The notes under the pieces were generated by a model. It was not told the DNA's origin, made no database searches, and was given only the letters and a program-made list of their open reading frames with translations. This document shows, piece after piece, positions 34,099 through 43,199 of a DNA stretch of 64,000 nucleotides. The DNA is from Epilithonimonas bovis DSM 19482 (GTDB lineage Bacteria > Bacteroidota > Bacteroidia > Flavobacteriales > Weeksellaceae): the NCBI RefSeq assembly GCF_900108115.1, contig NZ_FTPU01000015.1, forward strand, positions 1 through 64,000, given 5' to 3'. Made by a program: the position numbers and the translations under genes. Each line of letters opens with the position of its first letter. The stretch's first letter is position 1.

Positions 34099-34809
34099 TT
34101 AATCTCTTCTGTTACCAGAGAGCATACTTGCAAAATAAATCAACTGAGCCAAAGAACCTAGCGCTGCAACAACATATGTCCTTGCCGCCCATTTAAGCGA
34201 ATCTTTAGCGCCCGCATACTCATCGGGAGTCACAGTCCCCGAAGATTCCAGCCATTTGAGAGCCCTGTTACTGGCATCATATTCTACCGGCAATGTTACA
34301 AATGCAAATAATGTTGTCACTGCAAAAAGCACAACTCCTATGGCTAAAACCGTTGTATTGCCATTAGGATTATCAATACTTCGGGTTGCAATCATAATCC
34401 CTATGCCGGCCATCAGAACAAACTGTAATAATCTGGAACTGATATTAACCACAGGAACCATTTTGGAACGGAACTCTAACATAGAATAACCTACTTTGTG
34501 CTGAACGGCATGACCGCACTCGTGCGCTGCAACTGCCGCTGCCGCTGCATTCCTCTGCATATATACTGCTTCAGACAGATTGACGGTTTTAGTTTCCGGA
34601 TTATAATGATCGGTCAGCTCACCCGGTACCGAAACAACCTGAACATCATTGATTCCATTTTCCCTCAACATTTTCTCGGCAATCTCCTTACCCGACAAAC
34701 CGTTTCTCAGATGTACTTTTGAATAATAATCAAACTTTGATTTGAGCCTGGAAGAAACAATCCAGCTAAACAACATAGATAGTCCGATAATTATATAATA
34801 ACCACTCAT
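34099..34809 (-). CDS. Membrane-bound zinc metallopeptidase (YugP type)
   Basis: The 236-residue integral-membrane protein has a segment at 1-18, the zinc motif HECGH (within AAAVAAHECGHAVQ, about residues 92-104), and three further membrane segments between about 125 and 230. The catalytic motif and LPVEYDASNRAL match the neutral zinc peptidase 2 family. Substrates are unknown; quality control of membrane proteins is a plausible inference. It faces the yigZ gene convergently across 16 bases. Confidence 0.92.
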   Translation of the reverse strand: MSGYYIIIGLSMLFSWIVSSRLKSKFDYYSKVHLRNGLSGKEIAEKMLRENGINDVQVVSVPGELTDHYNPETKTVNLSEAVYMQRNAAAAAVAAHECGHAVQHKVGYSMLEFRSKMVPVVNISSRLLQFVLMAGIGIMIATRSIDNPNGNTTVLAIGVVLFAVTTLFAFVTLPVEYDASNRALKWLESSGTVTPDEYAGAKDSLKWAARTYVVAALGSLAQLIYFASMLSGNRRD

Positions 34810-34870
34810 TTTTGCTTTTTAAATAATAAAAAAATTACGTATTTCAAGAAGTAAATATTATGCCAAAGAC

Positions 34871-34900
34871 TTGCTATTTTTACCTTAAAACCTATCTTTG
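34871..34900 (+). promoter_or_regulatory. Bacteroidota-type promoter for the acetyltransferase-like gene
   Basis: TTG at 34871-34873, a 19-base spacer and TATCTTTG at 34893-34900 fit the consensus. The predicted start of transcription is near 34905, which argues for translation from the ATG at 34921 rather than 34909. Confidence 0.7.
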
Positions 34901-34920
34901 TCTAATAGATGCGCAAGAAT

Positions 34921-36051
34921 ATGAAAAACATTATTGTAAAGCAAGTTGTTACCAAAAATGATCTGGAAGATTTTATAACATTCCCAATGGATCTTTATAA
35001 AAACAACCCCAATTATGTCCCGCCATTAATCAACGAAGAAAAAAATATATGGAATGAGAAAGAGAATCCTGCCCTTCATTACTCTGTAGCAAAACAGTTT
35101 TTAGCTTATAAAAATGGTAAAATAGCAGGCAGAATTGCGGTCATCATCAATCAGAAAGAGGAAAAAGAACTGGGAATCAGAAAAGTGCGGTTCGGGTGGC
35201 TTGATTTTATTGATGACGAAGATGTTTCTAAAGCACTTATCGATGAGGCCATAATATTTGCCAAAGAAAACAAAATTGACAAAATCGAAGGCCCCATGGG
35301 TTTTACCAATCTGGATAAAGCCGGGATGTTGACTATGGGCTTTGACAAATTGGCCACTATGATTGGCCTCTACAATAATGAATATTATCCAAAACATCTG
35401 GAAAAACTGGGACTTGCCAAAGAAAAAGAATGGGTAGAATTTGAGATAAATTTCCCGGAAGTCTTGCCTGAAAAAGTGGTAAAATTCAGCAGCCTGATTG
35501 CAGAAAAGTACAAACTGAAAGTGATCGATTTCAAATCAAAACAAGAGATTCTACCATTGGTTGATCCCATGTTCAAACTTCTGGATGAGACTTACAAACA
35601 CCTTTCTACTTACACGCCAATCACAGAGGAGCAGATCAAAACTTATAAAGAAAAATATTTTCCGTTCATTGACAAAAATTATATCATCTGTATTACCGAT
35701 GACAAAGACGAGCTGGTCTCTTTTGCGATCACAATGCCTTCTTACTCCAGAGCGCTGCAAAAATCCAAAGGCAAGCTCTTCCCTTTTGGCTGGTGGCACT
35801 TTTTACAGGCAGGCAAAAAGAACGACAGGGCTAATTTTTATTTGATTGGCATCCATCCGGATTATCAGAGACGCGGCGTAACAGCTATTATTTTTAAGGA
35901 AATTTTTGAACGGTTCAGAAAAATGGGAATCCAATATGCGGAGACCAATCCTGAACTAGAAGAGAACAAAAATGTCCAGCTGTTGTGGCAGGATTACAAC
36001 CCCGTCAATCACAAAAGAAGGAGAACCTACTCCCTGACTATAAAAATATAA
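34921..36051 (+). CDS. GNAT-fold acetyltransferase-like protein
   Basis: The 376-residue protein contains two acetyltransferase-like halves. The first has PALHYSVAKQFLAYKNGKIA and GPMGFTNLDKAGML; the second has FYLIGIHPDYQRRGVTAIIF, the acetyl-CoA loop pattern, near residues 300-325. In databases relatives are sometimes loosely called GTP cyclohydrolase, which the sequence does not support. The substrate is unknown. I start it at MKNII (34921) rather than MRKN (34909), because the promoter at 34893-34900 would leave the first ATG leaderless. Confidence 0.85.
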   Translation: MKNIIVKQVVTKNDLEDFITFPMDLYKNNPNYVPPLINEEKNIWNEKENPALHYSVAKQFLAYKNGKIAGRIAVIINQKEEKELGIRKVRFGWLDFIDDEDVSKALIDEAIIFAKENKIDKIEGPMGFTNLDKAGMLTMGFDKLATMIGLYNNEYYPKHLEKLGLAKEKEWVEFEINFPEVLPEKVVKFSSLIAEKYKLKVIDFKSKQEILPLVDPMFKLLDETYKHLSTYTPITEEQIKTYKEKYFPFIDKNYIICITDDKDELVSFAITMPSYSRALQKSKGKLFPFGWWHFLQAGKKNDRANFYLIGIHPDYQRRGVTAIIFKEIFERFRKMGIQYAETNPELEENKNVQLLWQDYNPVNHKRRRTYSLTIKI

Positions 36052-36110
36052 GTGTTTTAAACGTTCGTTTGATTAAAAAACATTAATTTCTGCTAACAAA
36101 ATGTAGACAC

Positions 36111-36296
36111 ATGAAAAAACAACTATATATCTATATCGTATTGATAATTCTTTTTGTCCTTTACAATACCTTCAAACCGGTAAAAGACCCAAGAACCGAC
36201 ACGATTATTAACATTCTTTTCGCCAGTGTCCTGTTTTTGTACATCGCATACATCGCTTACCTTGTGCTTAAAAAAACCTCAAAACACAAAGAATAA
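36111..36296 (+). CDS. Small two-helix membrane protein
   Basis: This 61-residue protein has two hydrophobic segments (about 5-20 and 33-52), a short charged loop (KPVKDPRTD) and a Lys-rich tail. I recognise no family. ATG 36111 follows tagacac; no ribosome site is obvious. Its closeness to the nuo operon, 118 bases upstream of nuoA and on the same strand, may be chance. Confidence 0.65.
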   Translation: MKKQLYIYIVLIILFVLYNTFKPVKDPRTDTIINILFASVLFLYIAYIAYLVLKKTSKHKE

Positions 36297-36386
36297 GCTT
36301 ATTTATAACTATTCTAAATTTACAAAAGCAGGCTTTTGTTTCCTTTTCACAAGGCCGATAATTTAATATATTAAATCTTTATTTAG

Positions 36387-36394
36387 TATTTTTG
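36387..36394 (+). promoter_or_regulatory. -7 element (TATTTTTG) ahead of nuoA
   Basis: TATTTTTG lies 21 bases before the nuoA ATG, in an AT-rich gap. No matching -33 TTTG is seen at 17-21 bases, so only the -7 part is supported. Confidence 0.45.
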
Positions 36395-36414
36395 CATAGT
36401 TAAATTTCGATTTT

Positions 36415-36786
36415 ATGAATTTACCGGAAAATTACATTCCTATTCTTATTCAGGCAGCTGTCGGACTTGGTTTTGTCGCCATTTCTTTACTTGGCGCTCA
36501 CTTTTTGGGACCTAAACAAAAGAAAGGAAATTCTGTAAAAAACCAAAGCTGGGAGTGCGGTGTTGCTGTAGAAGGTAATGCAAGGACACCTTTTTCTATT
36601 AAATATTTTTTAACAGCAGTTTTGTTTGTTCTGTTTGATATAGAAATTGTGTTTTTTTATCCTTACGCCGTTAACTTCAGGGAGTTTGGGATGCAGGGCT
36701 TTTTAGCCGTACTTACATTTGTTGCCATTTTCTTTGTTGCTTTTTTCTATGTTTGGAAAAGAGGCGCATTGGATTGGGATAAATAA
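36415..36786 (+). CDS. nuoA: NADH-quinone oxidoreductase subunit A
   Basis: The 123-residue membrane subunit is the first gene of the complex I operon. It has three transmembrane helices, at about 8-27, 60-82 and 90-112. The conserved loop SWECGVAVEGNARTPFSIKY carries the Cys near the quinone channel, and LFDIEIVFFYP holds the buried acidic residues. It begins a 14-subunit run continuing to 50675. Confidence 0.96.
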   Translation: MNLPENYIPILIQAAVGLGFVAISLLGAHFLGPKQKKGNSVKNQSWECGVAVEGNARTPFSIKYFLTAVLFVLFDIEIVFFYPYAVNFREFGMQGFLAVLTFVAIFFVAFFYVWKRGALDWDK

Positions 36787-36881
36787 CAGAAATTATATTT
36801 TTTTAATTACAGATTTTCAGATGTTTGGTTTTGAATTTGAATCATTTAAAATCAAAAGTTTAAAATCTAAAATCAACTACA

Positions 36882-37442
36882 ATGTCAGATAAAAAACCAA
36901 CTATAATAACCAATGCCCCCGCTCCCGAAGGTTTCGAAGGAGAAGGCTTTTTTGCAACTAAGCTGAGCAGTGTTATCGGTATGGCGAGAAAATTCTCGCT
37001 GTGGCCGTTGCCTTTTGCTACCTCATGTTGTGGTATCGAATTCATGGCGACACTTAACCCAACTTATGACGCATCAAGATTTGGGATGGAGCGTAACTCG
37101 TTCTCGCCAAGACAGGCTGATATGCTGATGGTTTGCGGAACAATTTCTAAAAAATTGGGCCCGGTTCTTAAAGAAGTTTATACCCAGATGGCCGAGCCAA
37201 AATGGGTAGTTGCTGTTGGTGCTTGTGCTTCCAGCGGTGGTATCTTTGATACCTATTCAGTGTTACAGGGGATTGACAAGATTATCCCTGTGGATGTTTA
37301 TGTTCCCGGATGCCCACCACGACCAGAGCAGATTATAGAAGGCGTGATGCAGGTTCAGGCACTTTGCGAAAGCGAAAGTATCAGAAGAAGAGATATGCCG
37401 GAATATCAAAAACTGTTGGATTCTTACAACATTAGCAACTAG
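36882..37442 (+). CDS. nuoB: NADH-quinone oxidoreductase subunit B
   Basis: The 186-residue subunit carries iron-sulfur cluster N2, the last electron carrier before quinone. Ligands are visible as SCCGIEFM, GACASSGG and PGCPPRPEQ. ATG 36882 is preferred over a longer frame. It belongs to the peripheral arm and precedes nuoC by 6 bases. Confidence 0.96.
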   Translation: MSDKKPTIITNAPAPEGFEGEGFFATKLSSVIGMARKFSLWPLPFATSCCGIEFMATLNPTYDASRFGMERNSFSPRQADMLMVCGTISKKLGPVLKEVYTQMAEPKWVVAVGACASSGGIFDTYSVLQGIDKIIPVDVYVPGCPPRPEQIIEGVMQVQALCESESIRRRDMPEYQKLLDSYNISN

Positions 37443-37448
37443 AAGAAG

Positions 37449-37943
37449 ATGACGAACGAATTTGTATTAGAAGCAATTACCAGAGAATTTCCAGAGTCTG
37501 TTCTGCTGAGCTCAGAACCTTATGGGATGCTGACGGTAGAAATCAAAAAAGATGATATCAAAAAAGTTATTCATTATCTGAAGGATTCATCTCTGGAAAT
37601 TAACTTCCTGACAGACATCTGCGGAATCCATTACCCGGAACATCCAGCTCAGGAGATTGGCGTTGTTTATCATTTGCATAATATGATGACCAATTTCAGA
37701 ATACGTCTTAAGGCGTTTATGACGAGAGAAGATACAGAAATTGATTCCCTTACAGATCTTTATGCAGGAGCCAACTGGATGGAAAGGGAAACTTTTGACT
37801 TCTACGGAATCAAGTTTAAAGGGCATCCGGATCTAAGGCCAATCCTTAATATGGAAGACTTAGGCTACCACCCTATGTTGAAAGAATATAAGCTGGAAGA
37901 TGGTACCAGGACGGATAAGAACGATGCGATGTTCGGAAGATAA
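37449..37943 (+). CDS. nuoC: NADH-quinone oxidoreductase subunit C
   Basis: The 164-residue 30-kDa-type subunit stabilises the quinone-module interface. It contains the family pattern (E)RETFDFYGIKFKGHPDLRPI and MEDLGYHPMLKEYKL at the C-terminus. It is separate from nuoD here, as in most Bacteroidota, rather than fused. No cofactor is bound. Confidence 0.95.
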   Translation: MTNEFVLEAITREFPESVLLSSEPYGMLTVEIKKDDIKKVIHYLKDSSLEINFLTDICGIHYPEHPAQEIGVVYHLHNMMTNFRIRLKAFMTREDTEIDSLTDLYAGANWMERETFDFYGIKFKGHPDLRPILNMEDLGYHPMLKEYKLEDGTRTDKNDAMFGR

Positions 37944-38019
37944 AAATTAATATAAATGATGAATGATGATAGATAAATGATTATCGATTATCAACTATCA
38001 ATTATCAATTATAATCAAT

Positions 38020-39243
38020 ATGAAAGATAACTCATTATCTAATATACTTAACCAATACGACAGCAAGGAACAGATCGACGGACAATTATACACGTTGAAT
38101 CTTGGGCCTACACACCCTGCAACACACGGCATTTTCCAGAACGTCCTTACGATGGATGGCGAAAGAATATTGCATGCAGAGCAGACGGTTGGTTATATCC
38201 ACAGAGCATTTGAGAAAATTTCTGAAAGAAGGAACTTTGCTCAGATCACCACGCTTACAGACCGTATGAATTACTGTTCTGCGCCTATCAATAATCTTGG
38301 CTGGCACATGACCGTAGAAAAACTGATTGGTGTAAAAGTTCCAAAACGCGTCGATTATATGCGTGTTATCCTAATGGAGCTGGCAAGAATCGGTGACCAT
38401 TTGATCTGTAACGGTGTAACCGGAATGGACTCGGGCGCTATTACAGGCCTTACCTATATGTTTATCGAGCGCGAGCGCATCTACGATATGTACGAGCAGA
38501 TTTGCGGCGCTAGGATGACGACTAATATGGGAAGAATTGGAGGATTCGAAAGAGACTTCACGCCTAAGTTCCACGAACTATTGAAAGACTTTTTAAAAAC
38601 ATTTCCACCAAGATTCCAGGAGTTTTGTAATCTTTTAGAGAGAAACAGGATCTTTATGGACAGAACCATTGGTACCGGAGCCATCTCAGCAGAAAGAGCA
38701 TTAAGCTACGGTTTTACTGGCCCTAACCTGCGTGCTGCCGGTGTGGATTATGATGTAAGAGTAGCACAACCATATTCTTCTTATGAAGATTTCGACTTCA
38801 TTATCCCTGTAGGTACCGCCGGCGATACTTACGACCGTTTTATGGTTCGGCAGCAGGAGATTTGGGAATCGATTAAGATTATCAAACAGGCTTACGAAAA
38901 CCTTCCAGAAGGCCCTTTCCACGCTGATGTACCGGATTTTTACCTTCCGGAGAAAGCCGATGTTTACCAAAAAATGGAAGCTTTGATCTACCACTTCAAA
39001 ATTGTAATGGGAGAAACCGATGTTCCGAAAGGCGAAGTGTACCATGCAGTAGAAGGCGGAAACGGAGAATTAGGATTCTATCTGGTGAGTGATGGCGGAA
39101 GAACGCCTTATAGACTGCACTTCCGTAGACCTTGTTTCATCTACTATCAGGCCTATCCGGAGATGATCACAGGTTCTGTTATCTCTGATGCCATTGTGAC
39201 GATGTGCAGTATGAATATTATTGCGGGAGAATTAGACGCATAG
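38020..39243 (+). CDS. nuoD: NADH-quinone oxidoreductase subunit D
   Basis: The 407-residue subunit forms the quinone-binding site next to NuoB. Hallmarks are [10 protein letters not shown] (with the quinone-site His), [13 protein letters not shown] and [17 protein letters not shown]. The C-terminus GELDA is typical. The 76-base spacer before it is made of short atcaattatc-type repeats. It is followed by a 119-base gap before nuoE. Confidence 0.96.
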   Translation: MKDNSLSNILNQYDSKEQIDGQLYTLNLGPTHPATHGIFQNVLTMDGERILHAEQTVGYIHRAFEKISERRNFAQITTLTDRMNYCSAPINNLGWHMTVEKLIGVKVPKRVDYMRVILMELARIGDHLICNGVTGMDSGAITGLTYMFIERERIYDMYEQICGARMTTNMGRIGGFERDFTPKFHELLKDFLKTFPPRFQEFCNLLERNRIFMDRTIGTGAISAERALSYGFTGPNLRAAGVDYDVRVAQPYSSYEDFDFIIPVGTAGDTYDRFMVRQQEIWESIKIIKQAYENLPEGPFHADVPDFYLPEKADVYQKMEALIYHFKIVMGETDVPKGEVYHAVEGGNGELGFYLVSDGGRTPYRLHFRRPCFIYYQAYPEMITGSVISDAIVTMCSMNIIAGELDA

Positions 39244-39362
39244 AAAGACATTAAGAAAAAAGATGAAAGATAAAAGACTTTCATTCCAAAATAAAAATTG
39301 AATTTAGAATACAGAATTTTGAGTCTAGACTCTATGTTCTTGGTTCTTTAATCTTAAATAAA

Positions 39363-39872
39363 ATGAGCGAAACAATTGCTTTTAAACCTGAAAGTTTAGC
39401 GCAGGTTCATAAAATTATCGCAAGATATCCTGAAGGAAGACAGAAGTCTGCCCTGATTCCTGTTTTGCATTTGGCACAGAAAGAATTTGATGGCTGGCTG
39501 GCTGTCCCTGTAATGGATTATGTTGCAGAATTATTAAGTATCACACCCATCGAAGTGTACGAGGTAGCAACGTTCTATACCATGTTTAATATGAAGCCGG
39601 TAGGCAAATATGTTTTGGAAGTGTGCAGAACCGGGCCTTGTATGGTGAATGGAAGCGAGAAAATCCTCAATCATATCAGAACAAAACTCAATATCAAAGA
39701 TGGAGAAACAACAGCAGACGGATTGTTTACTTTGAAACCTGCTGAGTGTTTGGGAGCATGTGGTTACGCACCAATGATGCAGCTGGGGAAATTTTATCAC
39801 GAGAACTTAACGATAGAAAAAGTGGACGAGATCCTTGAGCTTTGTAAGCAGGGAGCTGTTGCTTTAGATTAA
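39363..39872 (+). CDS. nuoE: NADH-quinone oxidoreductase subunit E
   Basis: The 169-residue thioredoxin-like subunit holds cluster N1a with four Cys in CRTGPCMVNG and AECLGACGYAP. It is part of the NADH-dehydrogenase module with NuoF. It lies 11 bases before nuoF. Confidence 0.96.
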   Translation: MSETIAFKPESLAQVHKIIARYPEGRQKSALIPVLHLAQKEFDGWLAVPVMDYVAELLSITPIEVYEVATFYTMFNMKPVGKYVLEVCRTGPCMVNGSEKILNHIRTKLNIKDGETTADGLFTLKPAECLGACGYAPMMQLGKFYHENLTIEKVDEILELCKQGAVALD

Positions 39873-39883
39873 TAAATAGAACA

Positions 39884-41236
39884 ATGAGTAAAAAACTTTT
39901 ACTTAAAAACGCACATATAGAGGGCATCCGGTACTTCGAAACTTACCGTAAACACGGTGGTTACGAATCTGCGGAAAAAGCCCTGAAGATGAAGCCTGAA
40001 GAGATCCTGGAAGAAGTAAAGACTTCCGGACTCAGGGGCCGTGGTGGTGCTGGTTTCCCAACAGGGATGAAGTGGAGCTTCCTTGCAAAGCCGGAAGGCG
40101 TGCCAAGACACTTGGTCGTGAATGCTGATGAATCCGAGCCAGGCACTTTCAAAGACAGGTACCTGATGGAGTTTCTTCCTCATCTGTTGATCGAAGGGAT
40201 GCTGATCGCTTCTTATACACTGGGTTCCAATACATCGTACATCTACATTAGAGGAGAATACTCTTGGATTCCTGATATTCTGGAAGCTGCGATTGATGAA
40301 GCCAAAGCAGCGGGTTTTCTCGGTAAAAATATCTTAGGAACCGGTTTCGATTTAGAAATTTATGTTCAAAGAGGTGCTGGAGCTTACATCTGTGGAGAGG
40401 AAACTGCATTGCTGGAGTCGCTCGAAGGAAGAAGAGGAAATCCAAGACTTAAGCCACCTTTTCCGGCTGTAAAAGGCCTTTGGGAAAGGCCAACAGTGGT
40501 TAACAATGTAGAATCTATTGCGGCGGTTGTCCCAATTATCGAAATTGGTGGCGCAGAATATTCTAAAATTGGTGTAGGCCGGTCTACAGGAACCAAACTG
40601 ATTTCTGCTTGTGGCAATATCAATAAACCAGGCGTTTATGAAATCGATATGACCATTACTGTTGAGGAATTTATTTACTCTGACGAATATTGTGGTGGCA
40701 TCCCGAATGGTAAAAAGCTAAAAGCATGTATCCCGGGCGGAAGTTCTGTTCCAATTGTGCCAGCTAATCTTTTGCTGAAAACGATCAATGGCGAACCGAG
40801 ATATATGAACTACGAATCTTTATCAGACGGTGGTTTTGCTACCGGAACCATGATGGGGTCGGGAGGATTTATTGTTCTTGACGAAGACCAGTCGGTTGTA
40901 GAACACACCATGACACTGGCAAGATTTTATAACCACGAGAGTTGCGGACAATGTACACCTTGTAGAGAAGGAACCGGCTGGATGTATAAAATCCTGAAAA
41001 AAATATGGAAAGGAGAAGGTAAAATGGAAGATATCGATTTGCTTTGGGATATCCAGAGAAAAATTGAAGGTAATACCATTTGCCCGTTAGGCGATGCAGC
41101 GGCATGGCCGGTTGCAGCAGCCATCAGACATTTCAGAGATGAGTTTGAGTGGTATGTTAACAATCCGGAACTCAGCCAGACTCAAAATTACGGATTGGCC
41201 AATTATGCGGATCCAATCCCGGCAGTTACTAAATAA
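39884..41236 (+). CDS. nuoF: NADH-quinone oxidoreductase subunit F
   Basis: The 450-residue flavoprotein oxidises NADH. The FMN/NADH-binding GRGGAGFPTGMKW is near residue 55, EETALLESLEG near 170, and the cluster N3 ligands are ESCGQCTPCREGTGW and NTICPLGDA near the C-terminus. It is followed after 12 bases by an outer-membrane protein gene, not nuoG. Confidence 0.97.
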   Translation: MSKKLLLKNAHIEGIRYFETYRKHGGYESAEKALKMKPEEILEEVKTSGLRGRGGAGFPTGMKWSFLAKPEGVPRHLVVNADESEPGTFKDRYLMEFLPHLLIEGMLIASYTLGSNTSYIYIRGEYSWIPDILEAAIDEAKAAGFLGKNILGTGFDLEIYVQRGAGAYICGEETALLESLEGRRGNPRLKPPFPAVKGLWERPTVVNNVESIAAVVPIIEIGGAEYSKIGVGRSTGTKLISACGNINKPGVYEIDMTITVEEFIYSDEYCGGIPNGKKLKACIPGGSSVPIVPANLLLKTINGEPRYMNYESLSDGGFATGTMMGSGGFIVLDEDQSVVEHTMTLARFYNHESCGQCTPCREGTGWMYKILKKIWKGEGKMEDIDLLWDIQRKIEGNTICPLGDAAAWPVAAAIRHFRDEFEWYVNNPELSQTQNYGLANYADPIPAVTK

Positions 41237-41248
41237 TGTAGACGCTAA

Positions 41249-42085
41249 ATGAAGAATTTTTTTGTATTGGCTTTGATAATTCTGGGAACACAGATCGGAT
41301 TAGCCCAGGATATCGATAATAATAATAAGCCTGATCCACTTTCAAAAAAAGGACAGATGTTTGTTTTCTTTGGTTGGAACAGAGGCGCTTTCAGTAATTC
41401 TGATATTCATTTTACCGGAAACGGCTATGATTTTCAGTTGAATAATGTATCTGCAAAAGACCGCCCTACAAAGTTTGGCATCGTCTATTTTGATCCGGCA
41501 TGGTTTACAGTAGTGCAGTATAATTTCCGGGCAGGTTATTTTATCAAGGACAATTTGGCCTTAGTCCTTGGGATTGACCACATGAAGTATGTGATGAATC
41601 AGAATCAGACGGTTAATTTTAATGGGCATATCTCGGATCCTAAATATGCTGCGATGGTACAGAATGGCCAGGTTGATTTATCTGATGAACAATTCCTTAC
41701 CTTTGAGCATACCGATGGGCTTAATTATGAAAACCTGGGTCTGGAAAAATATAAAAACCTGATTAATAAAGATAATATTGATCTGGTCTGGTCTTATGGA
41801 GCTGGTGTAGGCGTGATGTTTCCTAAAAGTAATGTGAAGCTCTTTGGTAATGAAAGAAGCGACCGTTTTCACGTAGCAGGTATTGGTACCGACGTGAGAA
41901 CCAGCCTTAACCTTGTTTTCTGGAGACACTGGATGGCAAGGCTGGAGGCCAAAGCCGGGTATATTAATATGTGGGATATCAAAACCACACTGAATAACAA
42001 ACCGGACAAAGCACAGCAGGACTTTGTATTTGGACAGGTGTTGGCGGGTATTGGATATACATTTAATACAAAAAAGTATAAATAA
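41249..42085 (+). CDS. Outer-membrane protein gene between nuoF and nuoG
   Basis: This 278-residue protein has a signal peptide (MKNFFVLALIILGTQIGLAQ, cleavage after Q20). Beta strands then alternate aromatic and polar residues and end in GIGYTFNTKKYK, the pattern of an outer-membrane barrel. It starts 12 bases after nuoF and ends 44 bases before nuoG, so it is transcribed with the operon. It has no known role in complex I. I recall the same gene in this position in related flavobacteria, which would mean it is conserved there rather than a random insertion. Function is unknown. Confidence 0.8.
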   Translation: MKNFFVLALIILGTQIGLAQDIDNNNKPDPLSKKGQMFVFFGWNRGAFSNSDIHFTGNGYDFQLNNVSAKDRPTKFGIVYFDPAWFTVVQYNFRAGYFIKDNLALVLGIDHMKYVMNQNQTVNFNGHISDPKYAAMVQNGQVDLSDEQFLTFEHTDGLNYENLGLEKYKNLINKDNIDLVWSYGAGVGVMFPKSNVKLFGNERSDRFHVAGIGTDVRTSLNLVFWRHWMARLEAKAGYINMWDIKTTLNNKPDKAQQDFVFGQVLAGIGYTFNTKKYK

Positions 42086-42129
42086 ATATAGCTTATTTGC
42101 AAAGGCATAAGAAGCGAAAAGCATAAGAT

Positions 42130-43158
42130 ATGAGCGAAGAAGTTAAAAAATTTAAAATCACAATAGACGGACAAACAACCGAGGTTTTGCCCGGCACTTC
42201 TATCCTGGAGGCCGCGAGACAAATCGGTGGAAAATCTGTACCTCCGGCGATGTGCTACTACAGCAAACTGGAAACCAGTGGCGGTAGATGCAGAACATGT
42301 CTTGTAGAAGTATCCAAAGGTTCCGAGGCAGACCCGCGACCAATGCCAAAATTGGTTGCCAGCTGCAGAACAGGCGTGATGGATGGGATGGAAGTCAAAA
42401 ACCTGACCTCCGAAAAAGCACAGGAAGGCCGAAAAGCGGTAACCGAATTTCTTTTGATCAATCACCCTTTAGATTGCCCTGTATGTGATCAGGCAGGAGA
42501 ATGCCATCTTCAGGACTTGGGTTATTTGCATGGTGTAGAAAATACAAGGACAGAATTCGAGAGACAAACCTTTGATGCAGATGACATTGGCCCTAACATC
42601 AAGTTGAATATGAACCGTTGCATCCTTTGCGCAAGATGTGTATTGGCTGCTAATCAGTTAACTGAGAAAAGAGAACACGGGATTCTTTTCCGTGGTGATC
42701 ATGCAGAAATTTCTACCTATCTTAACAAAGCTTTGGACAATGACTTTATTGGTAATGTCATCGATGTGTGTCCTGTAGGCGCTCTAACAGACAGAACTGC
42801 CAGATTTGCCAGCAGAGTGTGGTTTACAAAACCTTACAACGCCACTTGCAAATGTGAAAAATGCAGCGGAAAAGCGGTGCTTTGGATGAAAGGCGATGAA
42901 GTAATCCGTGTGACAGCCAGAAAAGACCAGTACGGCGAAGTTGAGGAATGGATTTGTGACGATTGCCGTTTCCACAAAAAAGATTTGAAATTCTGGAATT
43001 TAGAAGAACCTCGACATCTTGACAGACATTCTGTAATATCTCTTAACCATTACGAGAAAAAAACTGATAGTTACGATGTTCTGGATAATCCTGAAGCTAA
43101 AGAAATTGGCTCTTCAGACGAAAAAGAAATTGAAAAATTAGATAATGAGATGATTTGA
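42130..43158 (+). CDS. nuoG: Short NADH-quinone oxidoreductase subunit G (iron-sulfur part only)
   Basis: At 342 residues this is under half the usual 700-900. The 2Fe-2S domain (C42, C54, C57, C79), the HxxxCxxCxxxxxC region (HPLDCPVCDQAGEC) and CILCARC...CPVGAL clusters are intact. A final CKCEKC to CDDC stretch starts the molybdopterin-type domain but soon stops with an acidic tail. No frameshift is needed to explain it, since the tail is Glu/Lys-rich and closes with a clean stop. Short NuoG is, as far as I know, usual in flavobacteria. It carries electrons from NuoF to NuoI. Confidence 0.95.
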   Translation: MSEEVKKFKITIDGQTTEVLPGTSILEAARQIGGKSVPPAMCYYSKLETSGGRCRTCLVEVSKGSEADPRPMPKLVASCRTGVMDGMEVKNLTSEKAQEGRKAVTEFLLINHPLDCPVCDQAGECHLQDLGYLHGVENTRTEFERQTFDADDIGPNIKLNMNRCILCARCVLAANQLTEKREHGILFRGDHAEISTYLNKALDNDFIGNVIDVCPVGALTDRTARFASRVWFTKPYNATCKCEKCSGKAVLWMKGDEVIRVTARKDQYGEVEEWICDDCRFHKKDLKFWNLEEPRHLDRHSVISLNHYEKKTDSYDVLDNPEAKEIGSSDEKEIEKLDNEMI

Positions 43159-43199
43159 TAATAGGGATTACCTCGTTTGTCAAATTGAAATAAATTGAT

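Noticed and set aside
42130-43158. nuoG as a frameshifted or truncated pseudogene
   Set aside because: The frame closes cleanly after an acidic tail and no remaining domain is found downstream; the next gene, nuoH, starts 41 bases later.
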